NCBI GenBank assembly: GCA_905234845.1 | Contig: CAJOIW010000028.1 | Span: forward strand, 1-45,176 | Length of the DNA stretch: 45,176 nt | Origin: an uncultured Prevotella sp. | GTDB taxonomy: Bacteria; Bacteroidota; Bacteroidia; Bacteroidales; Bacteroidaceae | Direction of reading: 5' to 3' | Shown: positions 1 through 8,324 of the stretch, one piece after another | Layout of the letters: every line of letters begins with the position of its first letter | How positions within the stretch are numbered: the first letter of the stretch is position 1 | Notes under the pieces: model-generated | The model's input: only the letters and a program-made list of their open reading frames with translations | Database searches by the model: none | What the model was told of the DNA's origin: nothing | Program-made: the position numbers and the translations under genes

Positions 1-116
1 AAAATCGCAGCTTTCACCATGTTGCAGTATTTCAATTTTCTCAATCATAAACCTATAGGGCAAGTTAAATACGCACTAATTTAATTCATCCAACGGGTTT
101 GATTTGTTTTTCGTAA

Positions 117-1247
117 TTAGAATTTGAAGTCCACTTCCACATCAATCATCGAGTAGTTGTGCTTTTCGAGCGAACGGTCGTTCACAAGGGCGTATTCCAA
201 GTTGATTTGGAAATTCTTGTGGATGAGCCAGTCGGCGCCAACTTCGTAGAATGTTTTGGCTTTATCCCACTCTGCTGTGGGGCGGTAGAGATCGTAGCGT
301 GCTTTGGCATGAACCTTCTGCTTGATGATGGGTGCAATGACGAGCGCATAGTAGCCATCGGCCTTATCACCGTTATTGGCAAGTGTGCAGTCGTTACCAT
401 CGCTGCTCTTCTGGTAGCGTGTCTTAAAGGCTTTACCTGTAGAATGAACATATTCGGTACGGAATGTCCAGTCATTGTTGTTGTAGTCGGCAGAGATCGC
501 ATAGCGGCGCTGAGAAAGGCTGCGCACACCATCCTTCTCTATATCGTTGCCTGCAGCGTCGATTTCTGTCCATGTGCCTTTGCGGGCATACGATCCAGTC
601 CAGCCGAAAGCACCGATGCGCATACCTTTGACAGGCATTATCCACAGGCCGCCGATGAGGTCTTTTTGCTGGTCGACGTCTTTCATGTTGATGCCCTGAC
701 CGTTGAACACGCCCACCTGATAGTGGAGCAACGGACGACCTGCCGAGGTCTTGACGAAGTCACCTTGGAGTTGGACACCGATGTCGCGACCATTTGAGGC
801 GTGACCGCCGGCACGGTCGGAGAAGCCTGCAAGGTTGTTTACCGGTTGGCTATACGACATAAATCCCTGTGTGATCGGGTGCATGGGATTCTCAAACGTG
901 AACGGACGCTTGAACTGACCCACCTTGATGCAGGCGAAGTCATATTTCTGCCACTCGGCAAAGAGGTCGACCAGACGTGGTGACGAGCCTAAGTTGGAGG
1001 TGTTGCCGTTGATTTGTATCTGGACTTTCCAGTAAAAATCGTTCATGATGCGTCCGTCAAGAGCCAGACGTGCCAAGCGCAGATTAAACGAATTAGCCTT
1101 AGCTCCCTCTTGTGTGCTCATCTGGTATTGCGTCATGCCATAACCACTGAGCTTTACGTTGTTAATCCACGTGGGAGCCTTTTGCTCCTGGGCACTCACG
1201 CTTATTGAAAGAATAGCAGAAAGTGCCAGTAAAATGACTTTTTTCAT
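117..1247 (-). CDS. Phosphate-selective porin O/P family outer-membrane protein
   Basis: The 376-residue product starts with a cleavable signal peptide (MKKVILLALSAILSISVSAQ, cleavage probably after SAQ near residue 20). The rest alternates short polar and aromatic stretches, as in a beta-barrel, and ends in Phe-Lys-Phe, a typical outer-membrane barrel C-terminus. Sequence such as FAEWQKYDFACIKVGQFKRP resembles the OprO/OprP (phosphate-selective porin) family, whose members are trimeric anion channels. The substrate cannot be read from the sequence and may not be phosphate. The gene has its own promoter (1270-1301) and is transcribed away from rlmD with a short leader of about 20 nt. It appears monocistronic; I see no clear terminator in 1-116. 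Confidence 0.8.
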   Translation of the reverse strand: MKKVILLALSAILSISVSAQEQKAPTWINNVKLSGYGMTQYQMSTQEGAKANSFNLRLARLALDGRIMNDFYWKVQIQINGNTSNLGSSPRLVDLFAEWQKYDFACIKVGQFKRPFTFENPMHPITQGFMSYSQPVNNLAGFSDRAGGHASNGRDIGVQLQGDFVKTSAGRPLLHYQVGVFNGQGINMKDVDQQKDLIGGLWIMPVKGMRIGAFGWTGSYARKGTWTEIDAAGNDIEKDGVRSLSQRRYAISADYNNNDWTFRTEYVHSTGKAFKTRYQKSSDGNDCTLANNGDKADGYYALVIAPIIKQKVHAKARYDLYRPTAEWDKAKTFYEVGADWLIHKNFQINLEYALVNDRSLEKHNYSMIDVEVDFKF

Positions 1248-1269
1248 ATTATTTTGTATATTTTGGCTG

Positions 1270-1301
1270 CAAAGGTACGATTAAATGAGTAAAAATGCAA
1301 A
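1270..1301 (-). promoter_or_regulatory. Bacteroidota-type promoter of the porin gene
   Basis: On the minus strand TTTG (1298-1301) is followed by 20 nt and then TACCTTTG (1270-1277). This is the -33/-7 arrangement TTTG-N20-TAnnTTTG known for the Bacteroidota primary sigma factor. The ATG at 1247 lies 22 nt downstream of the -7 box. Confidence 0.8.
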
Positions 1302-1317
1302 TTTTATTTACGATTTT

Positions 1318-2736
1318 TCACCTTCTTACCAATAGCACTACGTTTTCGACATGTGGCGTGTGGGGGAACATGTCGACAGGCTGCACGGCTTTCACTGCGT
1401 AGTTGTAGTCGAGTAAGGCGAGGTCACGCGCCTGTGTAGCGGGATTGCAACTCACGTAGACAATGCGCTTGGGTGATGTGCGGAGGATGGTCTGTACCAC
1501 GTCGGGATGCATCCCTGCGCGGGGTGGGTCGGTAACGATGATGTCGGGACAGCCATGTAGGGAGGTGAACTCGTCGGTAAGTATATCCTTCATATCGCCT
1601 GCATAAAACTCTGTGTTTGTGATGCCGTTGATTTCGGAGTTTACCTTTGCGTCTTCAATGGCTTCGGGCACATATTCAATTCCGATGACTTTCCTTGCCT
1701 TCGCCGCGATGAAATTGGCGATAGTACCAGTGCCCGTATAGAGATCGTAGACAAGCTCGCTGCCTGTAAGTCCGGCAAACTGCCGTGCCACCTTATACAA
1801 CATGTAGGCTTGCTCGGTATTTGTCTGATAGAAACTCTTGGGTCCGACTTTGAACCGCAGGCCTTCCATTGTCTCAAAAATATGGTCGTTGCCTTTGAAT
1901 ACATGTACAGGAAGGTCGCTGAAAGTGTCGTTGCACTTTTGGTTATTTACATAGAGTAATGCGGTGATATATGGGAATTTATCTGCGACGTATTGCAGTA
2001 AAGCCTTTGCCCGATCTTCATCTTCGGACTCCTCCATGCAGAACTGAATGATGACCATCCACTCTCCTGTGTTGGAATTGCGGATAATGATGTCGCGAAG
2101 CAGACCGTGTTGCTGCCGCAGGTCATAGAAAGTCATTCCCGACAGATAGGCATAGTCGCGGATGGCATTGCGGATTTCATTGTGCCGGTTGTCCATTAAG
2201 TGACATCGCTCTATGGGATAGACCTTGTCGAAGGCTCCTGTGATGTGGAAGCCGATGGCATTCATGTTGTCGAAGGTTTCGCCCGAAGCCACTTGCTCAC
2301 GGGTCAGCCATTTCTTATTCGAGCAACTGAACTCCAGTTTGTTGCGGTATTCAAACTCGTTCGCCGAGCCGAGTATGGGCGAGACAGGTGGCAGCTCAAC
2401 CTTTCCGATGCGGCGCAGCTGGTCTTCCACCTGTTGTTGCTTGGCCTTGAGCTGTTCAGAGTAGGGAACGTGTTGCCATTTGCAGCCACCGCAGATGCCA
2501 AAATGCTGACAGGTGGGCTCATGTCGCAAGGGGCTTTTTTGATGGAAACGTACTATCTCAGCCTCCATGAAACTGTGTTTCTTGCGCCTTACTTGCAAGT
2601 CTACGATGTCGCCCGGTGCCGCCCAAGGTACAAACACCACCATATCGTTGACACGTGCGAGTGCTTTCCCCTCAGCCGCGATATCTGTGATTTCAATATG
2701 TTCCAGCAGGGGAAGCGGTTTCTTTTTTCTTGACAT
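1318..2736 (-). CDS. rlmD: 23S rRNA (uracil-C5)-methyltransferase, RlmD/RumA family
   Basis: The 472-residue protein methylates C5 of a uridine in 23S rRNA using S-adenosylmethionine. An N-terminal TRAM RNA-binding domain covers about residues 8-65. Cys76, Cys82 and Cys85 (CQHFGICGGC), with Cys178 (YPIERCHL), are the expected four ligands of a [4Fe-4S] cluster. The SAM-binding segment is VYDLYTGTGTI, followed by VTDPPRAGMHPD, and the nucleophilic cysteine is Cys430 in YVSCNPATQ. Length and motif order fit RlmD. Members of this family differ in target uridine (RlmD, RlmCD), so the exact site is inferred. It lies 62 bp downstream of pyrF and no promoter box is visible between them, so the two may be cotranscribed. 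A 9-bp tandem array sits just upstream of its start. Confidence 0.88.
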   Translation of the reverse strand: MSRKKKPLPLLEHIEITDIAAEGKALARVNDMVVFVPWAAPGDIVDLQVRRKKHSFMEAEIVRFHQKSPLRHEPTCQHFGICGGCKWQHVPYSEQLKAKQQQVEDQLRRIGKVELPPVSPILGSANEFEYRNKLEFSCSNKKWLTREQVASGETFDNMNAIGFHITGAFDKVYPIERCHLMDNRHNEIRNAIRDYAYLSGMTFYDLRQQHGLLRDIIIRNSNTGEWMVIIQFCMEESEDEDRAKALLQYVADKFPYITALLYVNNQKCNDTFSDLPVHVFKGNDHIFETMEGLRFKVGPKSFYQTNTEQAYMLYKVARQFAGLTGSELVYDLYTGTGTIANFIAAKARKVIGIEYVPEAIEDAKVNSEINGITNTEFYAGDMKDILTDEFTSLHGCPDIIVTDPPRAGMHPDVVQTILRTSPKRIVYVSCNPATQARDLALLDYNYAVKAVQPVDMFPHTPHVENVVLLVRR

Positions 2737-2744
2737 GTTTTTTC

Positions 2745-2780
2745 AGAAGTTAAAGAAGTTTAGGAGTTAAAGGAGTTAAG
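2745..2780 (-). repeat. Tandem 9-bp repeat, 4 copies, between pyrF and rlmD
   Basis: Four units of 9 bp run 2745-2753, 2754-2762, 2763-2771 and 2772-2780 (AGAAGTTAA, AGAAGTTTA, GGAGTTAAA, GGAGTTAAG). They end 8 bp before the rlmD start codon and belong to the set of short AGT-containing tandem arrays found at many gene boundaries in this window. Confidence 0.75.
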
Positions 2781-2798
2781 GCGATAGTCCTGGACTCT

Positions 2799-3623
2799 TC
2801 ACGCTTTATACTTCATTATATCGGCCATTTGTTGCTGCAGTTCGCGGGCTTTGTTGCCTGCCTCCTCGGCATAATGGTCGTCGTCGCAGGCATAGATGAT
2901 AGAGCGTGACGCGTTGACGAGCAGGCCGCAGTCTTTCGTCATACCGTATTGACATACCTCCTCGAGTGAGCCGCCCTGTGCGCCGACACCAGGGACAAGC
3001 AGAAAATGGTCGGGCGCATACTTGCGTACATCCTTGAAGTTTTCGCCCTGTGTGGCGCCTACGACGAACATCATGTTATCCGTCGTTCCCCATTTCTGAG
3101 ACTCATTGATGACACGCTCGAACAGTCGGTAGCCATACTTGTCTTCCTGCATCTGAAAGTCTAGGCTGCCTTTGTTGCTGGTCAAGGCGAGTACGATGAC
3201 CCATTTGCCTTCATACTCTAGGAAGGGTGTGATGCTGTCTTCGCCCATATAGGGGGCAACGGTGAGCGCGTCAACATCATACTCCTCAAAGAACGTGCGG
3301 GCATACATCTTCGATGTGTTACCGATGTCGCCGCGTTTGGCATCGGCGATGATGAAATGGTGGGGATGGTGTTCCTTGATGTACTTTACGGTCTTTTCGA
3401 ACGCCTTCATGCCATGTATGCCGTAGGCCTCGTAGAAGGCCAGATTGGGCTTGTAGGCCACACAATAGGGTGCTGTGGCGTCGATAATGGCCTTGTTGAA
3501 CTCGAACACGGGGTCGAAGAGGTCGAAGACACACTGGGGCATCTTCTTTGGGTCGGAGTCAAGGCCCACGCAGAGAAAGCTACGCTTCTGCATTATTTGC
3601 TGTACCAATTCTTGTCTTGTCAT
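2799..3623 (-). CDS. pyrF: Orotidine 5'-phosphate decarboxylase (group 2)
   Basis: PyrF catalyses the last step of UMP synthesis, decarboxylation of OMP. From the ATG at 3623 the protein is 274 residues, the usual size of the longer group-2 form. The catalytic Asp-Lys-Asp set is in [15 protein letters not shown] (Asp94, Lys96, Asp99), and phosphate-binding loops include VPGVGAQGG near the C-terminus. An in-frame TTG at 3650 would add nine residues, but it lies inside the promoter -7 box (TACCTTTG, 3648-3655), so it cannot be the start. It is transcribed from its own promoter and probably continues into rlmD. Confidence 0.92.
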   Translation of the reverse strand: MTRQELVQQIMQKRSFLCVGLDSDPKKMPQCVFDLFDPVFEFNKAIIDATAPYCVAYKPNLAFYEAYGIHGMKAFEKTVKYIKEHHPHHFIIADAKRGDIGNTSKMYARTFFEEYDVDALTVAPYMGEDSITPFLEYEGKWVIVLALTSNKGSLDFQMQEDKYGYRLFERVINESQKWGTTDNMMFVVGATQGENFKDVRKYAPDHFLLVPGVGAQGGSLEEVCQYGMTKDCGLLVNASRSIIYACDDDHYAEEAGNKARELQQQMADIMKYKA

Positions 3624-3647
3624 AAGAGATACTTTTTTATTATTATG

Positions 3648-3679
3648 CAAAGGTAATGCAAATCAAGCGAAAAAGCAAA
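3648..3679 (-). promoter_or_regulatory. Promoter of pyrF
   Basis: TTTG (3676-3679), 20-nt spacer, TACCTTTG (3648-3655) on the minus strand; this is the Bacteroidota consensus with optimal spacing. It gives a leader of about 20 nt to the ATG at 3623 and fixes that start. Confidence 0.8.
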
Positions 3680-3797
3680 TTTATTTGCGTTTTATTTTGT
3701 AAAAAAGTAGCGTAAAATGTTGTTATAATGATGGGTGGCGGGAAGGAATGTTAATATTTGTTGACGGGCGGGGTGAGAGATATATGTTTCGGATGTT

Positions 3798-3832
3798 GAA
3801 ATGTTAAACGACGGCTCGGGGTTTAACATTTC
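3798..3832. repeat. 12-bp perfect inverted repeat in the pyrF-prfA gap
   Basis: GAAATGTTAAAC (3798-3809) and GTTTAACATTTC (3821-3832) are perfect inverted copies around an 11-nt GC-rich loop. The core ATGTTAAA/TTTAACAT recurs at 25424-25442, also beside a 22-bp CTTTCG array. There is no U-tract, so it is probably not a terminator. It could be a protein-binding palindrome or part of a composite repeat. Confidence 0.6.
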
Positions 3833-3916
3833 GGAGATTGCCGTTTAGCGGCTCAAAGGCAGCCTTCTGGGGCATGGTGACGGGGCTCGGACGGTCGAAA
3901 AGCGGGGGTTGTCTTG

Positions 3917-4036
3917 CGAAAGACCTATGTTTCACTTCCCAAAGCTGGTCTTTTGGTGTGCGAAAGGCCAGCTTTCGTTACCCGAAAGACCGTCTTTCGG
4001 TGGTGAGAGGCATATGTTTCGCAACGCGAGAAAGCA
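3917..4036. repeat. Array of degenerate 22-bp CTTTCG/CGAAAG units (array 1)
   Basis: TTTC or TTTT cores fall at 3930, 3951, 3973, 3995 and 4017, so the period is 21, 22, 22 and 22 bp. Between cores the sequence tends to contain CCCGAAAGACC, giving a rough unit TTTCnnnnCCCGAAAGnCCnTC. Weaker related phrases extend back to about 3778 (ATATATGTTTCGG). This is the main content of the 576-bp gene-free stretch 3624-4199, together with the pyrF promoter, a 12-bp palindrome and the prfA terminator. I see no gene in that stretch. Confidence 0.65.
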
Positions 4037-4088
4037 AGTTCTCAGACTTAAACTTTTGTAAGTCGCAGAAAGACAGGGAGATATAAAA

Positions 4089-4114
4089 ATCGCGACAGGA
4101 TGTCCTGTCGCGAT
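4089..4114 (-). terminator. Rho-independent terminator after prfA
   Basis: ATCGCGACAGGA (4089-4100) pairs perfectly with TCCTGTCGCGAT (4103-4114). On the minus strand the 12-bp stem is followed by ATTTTTATAT, a U-rich tail. It lies about 85 bp downstream of the prfA stop and should end the menG-aroE-purM-HARE-prfA transcript. Confidence 0.75.
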
Positions 4115-4199
4115 GTGGGTGGACTGTTATGCCACCATGATGTTTTCGTGCGATTGTCGATGTTAAATTGCTGGTAGAGTAAGCACCGATTTTTAACAA

Positions 4200-5321
4200 T
4201 TAGAGTTCCGACTCTTTCATCCGCTCAGCATTCTCCGCTACGGTGAGAGCATCGATCATCGGCTGAATGTTACCGCCGAGGAAGCCTTGCAGGTCGTGTG
4301 TGGTGAAGCCGATGCGATGGTCGGTGACGCGGCCTTGCGGGAAGTTGTAAGTGCGGATTTTTGCCGAACGGTCGCCCGTGGAGACGAGTGTCTTGCGGCG
4401 CGAGGCAATGTCGTTGATGTATTTCTGGTGCTCCTTGTCGTAGATGAAGGTGTAGAGTCGCGAGAGGGCACGCTCCTTGTTCTTCGGCTGGTCGCGCGTC
4501 TCGGTACACTCAATGAGAATCTCTTCGGTCTCGCCCGTATTAGGGTTCTTCCACATATAGCGCAGACGCACCCCCGACTCCACCTTGTTCACGTTCTGGC
4601 CACCAGCACCCGAGGAGCGGAAGGTGTCCCATTTTATCTCGCCCTCGTTGATGTGAACCTCGAATTTATCGGCCTCGGGCAACACGGCCACCGTGGCAGC
4701 CGAGGTATGCATACGTCCCTGTGTCTCGGTTGCCGGCACGCGCTGCACGCGGTGCACACCACTCTCATATTTCAGCGTACCATAGACATCGACACCCGAG
4801 ACGGCGAAGTCGATCTCTTTATAACCGCCTACGGCACCTTCGTTGAAATCAGTGACACTGAGCTGCCATCCTTTCGAATCGCAGTAGCTCTTATACATCT
4901 TGAACAGGTCGCCGGCGAAAAGACACGCCTCGTCGCCACCCGTACCCGCACGGATTTCCATCTGCACGTTCTTCTCATCCTCGGGGTCTTTGGGGATGAG
5001 CGCAATCTTTATCTCTTCCTCTAACTGCGGTTGCAGTGCTTCGTTTTCTGCGAGTTCCTCACGTGCCATTTCCTTCATGTCAGGGTCGTTCTCGTTGGCG
5101 AGAATGTCTTTCGCCTCTTTTATCGTGTTTAGACAGGCAATGTACCGCTTACGCGCGTCCATGATGTCAGAGAGATCCTTGTATTCTTTCGTCAACTTCA
5201 CAAACCGCTGCTGATCGGCAATCACCTCAGGGTCGGTAATTAGCGTTGACACCTCCTCAAATCGAGCCTCCAGCCCGTCGAGCTTTTGTAATATGTTATT
5301 TGTTGTTTCAGCCATTATCAT
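4200..5321 (-). CDS. prfA: Peptide chain release factor 1
   Basis: RF1 recognises UAA and UAG stop codons and triggers release of the finished peptide on the ribosome. The 373-residue protein carries the anticodon-like tripeptide PAT (residues 196-198, in HRVQRVPATETQGRMHTS), which separates it from RF2 (SPF), and the catalytic GGQ at 240-242 (SSGAGGQNVNK). The N-terminal helical domain is complete. ATG codons at 5321 and 5315 are both possible starts; MAETTNN from 5315 looks natural. It follows the HARE-HTH gene by 15 bp and is the last gene before the terminator at 4089-4114. Confidence 0.95.
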   Translation of the reverse strand: MIMAETTNNILQKLDGLEARFEEVSTLITDPEVIADQQRFVKLTKEYKDLSDIMDARKRYIACLNTIKEAKDILANENDPDMKEMAREELAENEALQPQLEEEIKIALIPKDPEDEKNVQMEIRAGTGGDEACLFAGDLFKMYKSYCDSKGWQLSVTDFNEGAVGGYKEIDFAVSGVDVYGTLKYESGVHRVQRVPATETQGRMHTSAATVAVLPEADKFEVHINEGEIKWDTFRSSGAGGQNVNKVESGVRLRYMWKNPNTGETEEILIECTETRDQPKNKERALSRLYTFIYDKEHQKYINDIASRRKTLVSTGDRSAKIRTYNFPQGRVTDHRIGFTTHDLQGFLGGNIQPMIDALTVAENAERMKESEL

Positions 5322-5336
5322 TATATTAATCTATAC

Positions 5337-6329
5337 TCAACATTCATTCTCTTCAGAGCAAGGAATATTGTGTTCTGTACAATATTTAATGATACTTTTA
5401 TCGTCTTTAAAAGGTAGTTTGTCGCAAAATCCTTGTAGTTCGTTCTTCACAGCTTGAATAAAATCCTTGTTAGCATTTACAACATTTACGACAAGTTTAA
5501 TAAACTCTTCATAGGGTTTGTTAATTTTACATAATCTGTCAATGGTCTTAAAGTCAAGCGATTTCTGTTTTGCCGGAAACCATGTCTGGCTTTCATAAGG
5601 ATTGGCTTTTAACTGAATAAAACCGATTCCAAAAGAATTACTTAAGCGTTCAATTTCATCTCTTAATGTCTCCTTAATATCAAAAACAACTAAATATCCA
5701 TAATTAGCCCAACTCGAATTAGAGACAGCCTGGAAGAAGCATCTTTTTAAATCGTAGTCATTTGTTATCTCTTTTTTCAGTTCATATGAATACAGGCGAA
5801 TTGACTCTTCCTTATTCATTGTACTGAAAAAAGAATTACAGACTTTATTGTCGAATTCAACTATTTTTGTTCCAACAATATCTGGATGTAACCACTTTTG
5901 ATGTTCTTCTTTCTTAGAGCTTTCTTCGTGGTAAATTGTTTTAGCAGAGATACCTAAGCTTGAAAGGTATGCACAAAGAAGAGGGTGCAGATCTCTCTCA
6001 TGGAAACCGTCTTTCTTTATTTTCTTTACATTATTAGTCAGTATGGATAGTCCTTCTACATTTTCGTCATTATTAATGTTTGCAGAGAATTTAGTAAGAT
6101 AATAGCAGTAAAGTTTGTTGTTTATTTTGAATCGTTTAATTCGGTTGTCACCCTTTTTGACCATCATGCCCAATTGGGCATGAACAGTGGCATCTGGTGT
6201 CTTGGCTTCTTTGTTGAATTCAAATATCTTTTTATTAAGAATATTTTGAAATACATCTCTGGCTAATGCTCCGTTTGGGAAATCTTCCAAGCTAATTAAT
6301 ATAGCTTCTTTGATTGTCTTTGCTTTCAT
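5337..6329 (-). CDS. HARE-HTH domain protein of unknown function, accessory gene between purM and prfA
   Basis: From the ATG at 6329 the protein has 330 residues. Residues 1 to about 70 (KAKTIKEAILISLED through GMMVKKGDNRIKRF) resemble a HARE-HTH winged helix, a domain shared by eukaryotic ASXL/HB1 proteins and bacterial restriction-system proteins. Residues of about 100-250 contain LHPLLCAYL, EESSKKEEHQKWLHPDIVG and YSYELKKEI, reminiscent of COG2958-type proteins and of a PD-(D/E)xK-like core; no catalytic set is proven. The gene is clearly more AT-rich than its neighbours. It starts 13 bp after the purM stop and ends 15 bp before prfA, so it rides in a housekeeping operon. A TTG at 6362 would overlap purM and is less likely. 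A role in restriction or DNA binding is a guess. Confidence 0.65.
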   Translation of the reverse strand: MKAKTIKEAILISLEDFPNGALARDVFQNILNKKIFEFNKEAKTPDATVHAQLGMMVKKGDNRIKRFKINNKLYCYYLTKFSANINNDENVEGLSILTNNVKKIKKDGFHERDLHPLLCAYLSSLGISAKTIYHEESSKKEEHQKWLHPDIVGTKIVEFDNKVCNSFFSTMNKEESIRLYSYELKKEITNDYDLKRCFFQAVSNSSWANYGYLVVFDIKETLRDEIERLSNSFGIGFIQLKANPYESQTWFPAKQKSLDFKTIDRLCKINKPYEEFIKLVVNVVNANKDFIQAVKNELQGFCDKLPFKDDKSIIKYCTEHNIPCSEENEC

Positions 6330-6342
6330 TCGATTTAAGTTG

Positions 6343-7509
6343 TTAGTAGGTGAATACTCCAAATTCTGATTTGATGGTAAGGCTTTTCTTTCCTTCCTCT
6401 ATGTGGCCGATGACCTGCGCGTCAATGTTAAACGTGCGGCTGATGGCGATTATCTGTTCGGCGATTTCAGGACGGACATAGATCTCCATGCGGTGTCCCA
6501 TGTTGAACACCTGATACATCTCGTGCCAGTCGGTACCGGAGCAGTCATGGATAATCTTGAAGAGCGGCGGCAGGGGGAAGAGGTTGTCCTTGATGACGTG
6601 GCAGTCATCACCTACGAAATGCAGAACCTTGGTCTGTGCGCCACCTGTACAGTGTACCATGCCGTGAATATCTGGCCGCAGCTGGTCAAGCATCTGTTTG
6701 ATGACAGGTGCGTAGGTGCGGGTAGGGGAGAGCACGAGAGAGCCAACGTTGGTCACCTCGGAGGACGAAAGGGGGTCTGTCAAGTGATAGTTACCGCTAT
6801 ACACTAATTCTTCTGGTACTTGGTGGTCGTAGCTCTCTGGGTATTTCTCTGCGAGGTATTTCGCGAATACATCGTGGCGGGCCGAGGTAAGACCGTTTGA
6901 GCCCATACCGCCGTTGTATTGCTTCTCGTAGGTAGCTTGGCCTGTGGAGGACAGACCGACGATGACATCGCCTGGGCGGATATTGGCATTGTCGATCACG
7001 TCGCTTCGCTTCATACGGCAGGTTACGGTGCTGTCTACGATAATGGTACGCACGAGGTCGCCCACATCGGCCGTCTCGCCGCCTGTCGGCCAGATGCCTA
7101 CGCCCATGTCGCGTAATTCGGCCAGCAGCTCGTCGGTGCCGTTGATGATGGCGGAGATGACTTCACCTGGGATGAGGTTTTTGTTTCGTCCGATGGTAGA
7201 TGAAACGAGAATGTTGTCGGTAGCTCCTACGCAGAGCAGATCGTCGGTGTTCATCACGATGGCATCCTGGGCAATGCCCTTCCACACGGAGAGGTCGCCT
7301 GTCTCGCGCCAGTACAAATAAGCTAGTGACGACTTTGTGCCGGCTCCGTCGGCGTGCATGATGTTACAATACTCAGGGTCGCCGCCGAGGATGTCGGGGA
7401 TAATTTTGCAGAATGCCTGCGGATAGAGTCCCTTGTCAATGTTTTTTATGGCGGCATGCACGTCTTCCTTTGCAGCTGACACACCGCGCTTCATATATCT
7501 GTCGTTCAT
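6343..7509 (-). CDS. purM: Phosphoribosylformylglycinamidine cyclo-ligase (AIR synthetase)
   Basis: PurM closes the imidazole ring in purine synthesis, converting FGAM and ATP to AIR. The 388-residue protein is the long form. The N-terminal half holds the ATP/substrate loop with MHADGAGTKSSLAY and DAIVMNTDDLLCVGA; GIWPTGGETADVGDLV and GDVIVGLSSTGQATYE follow, and the C-terminal half contains HCTGGAQTKVL. Start at ATG 7509 (MNDRYMKRGV). It lies 55 bp downstream of aroE and 13 bp upstream of the HARE-HTH gene. I see no promoter box in the 55-bp gap, only short TTCAACTTTTT repeats, so it is probably read from the menG promoter. Confidence 0.93.
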   Translation of the reverse strand: MNDRYMKRGVSAAKEDVHAAIKNIDKGLYPQAFCKIIPDILGGDPEYCNIMHADGAGTKSSLAYLYWRETGDLSVWKGIAQDAIVMNTDDLLCVGATDNILVSSTIGRNKNLIPGEVISAIINGTDELLAELRDMGVGIWPTGGETADVGDLVRTIIVDSTVTCRMKRSDVIDNANIRPGDVIVGLSSTGQATYEKQYNGGMGSNGLTSARHDVFAKYLAEKYPESYDHQVPEELVYSGNYHLTDPLSSSEVTNVGSLVLSPTRTYAPVIKQMLDQLRPDIHGMVHCTGGAQTKVLHFVGDDCHVIKDNLFPLPPLFKIIHDCSGTDWHEMYQVFNMGHRMEIYVRPEIAEQIIAISRTFNIDAQVIGHIEEGKKSLTIKSEFGVFTY

Positions 7510-7536
7510 TTTTTAACCTGTTTTTTACTGTTGAGC

Positions 7537-7566
7537 GTTCAACTTTTTAATCTTTCAACTTTTTTC
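7537..7566. repeat. Short TTCAACTTTT repeats between aroE and purM
   Basis: The unit TTCAACTTTTT occurs twice (from 7538 and from 7554) in the 55-bp gap between aroE and purM. On the minus strand it reads AAAAAGTTGAA, another AGT-containing short tandem phrase like those at other gene boundaries here. Confidence 0.5.
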
Positions 7567-8311
7567 AGCCTTTTTCATGCCACATGTCCCATGAGGCAAA
7601 GGCTTGCAGGAGAAGCATCTCGAGCCCGTTTTTGACGATGGCTCCGTATTCTTGCCCGCGCTTCATGAAAGTGGTTTGGTCGGGATTGTAGATGAGGTCG
7701 TAGAGTAGGGTATGGTTGTCCATCGCCTCATATGGCAGGTCGGGCGATTCTTCCACATTGGGGTACATGCCGAGCGGGGTGCAGTTGACGATGACGTTGA
7801 ACGTTTCTATCAGTTCGGGGGTGACATCGTCATATCCGATAATGCCTTCACGTGGTGTGCGGCTCACGAGAAGAGTCTCTATGCCGAGCTTCTTCAGGCT
7901 GTAGTTGATAGCTTTCGATGCACCGCCAGTGCCAAGAATGAGCGCACCGTGATGGTGGTTCTCAAGCATGGGGGTAATGCTCTTTGTGAATCCCACCGTG
8001 TCGCTGTTGTAACCTTTTAGCACAAGTTTCCTTCCTTTTCTGCTGATGCGTATCACGTTCACGGCTCCGATTGCTTTGGCCTCAGGCGAAAGCTCGTCAA
8101 GGTAGTCGATGACTTGCTCTTTATAGGGTATCGTCACGTTGAGACCTTTCAGCTCGGGGTTCGATGCAAGTACTTCTGGAAGCTCCCTAATGTCAGAGAT
8201 TTCAAAATTCTGGTAACATGCGTCAATCCCTTCGTTGGAAAATTTCTCATTGAAGAAGCCAACGGAGAACGAGTGCCCTAGAGGATAGCCAATTAATCCG
8301 TATTTATCCAT
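7565..8311 (-). CDS. aroE: Shikimate dehydrogenase
   Basis: AroE reduces 3-dehydroshikimate to shikimate with NADPH in aromatic amino acid synthesis. From the ATG at 8311 the protein is 248 residues. The substrate-binding segment YPLGHSFSVGFFNEKF, the catalytic-lysine motif NVTIPYKEQV, YNSDTVGF and the nucleotide loop LGTGGASKAI are present in order, with NCTPLGM further on. The Bacteroidota form is slightly shorter than E. coli AroE. A TTG at 8338 would overlap menG and add nine residues; the ATG lies 13 bp after the menG stop and is preferred. Confidence 0.9.
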   Translation of the reverse strand: MDKYGLIGYPLGHSFSVGFFNEKFSNEGIDACYQNFEISDIRELPEVLASNPELKGLNVTIPYKEQVIDYLDELSPEAKAIGAVNVIRISRKGRKLVLKGYNSDTVGFTKSITPMLENHHHGALILGTGGASKAINYSLKKLGIETLLVSRTPREGIIGYDDVTPELIETFNVIVNCTPLGMYPNVEESPDLPYEAMDNHTLLYDLIYNPDQTTFMKRGQEYGAIVKNGLEMLLLQAFASWDMWHEKG

Positions 8312-8324
8312 ATTCTTATGACCT

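Noticed and set aside
3624..3650. Nine-residue N-terminal extension of pyrF from TTG
   Set aside because: The TTG lies in the promoter -7 box. The same reasoning rejects extensions of proS (TTG 21042) and hisG (12498).
3917..4036. CRISPR array
   Set aside because: Units are degenerate, about 22 bp in total, without unique spacers between conserved repeats, and no cas gene is in the window.
4287..5024. 245-codon plus-strand open frame opposite prfA
   Set aside because: Shadow of prfA; no start signal or known motif.
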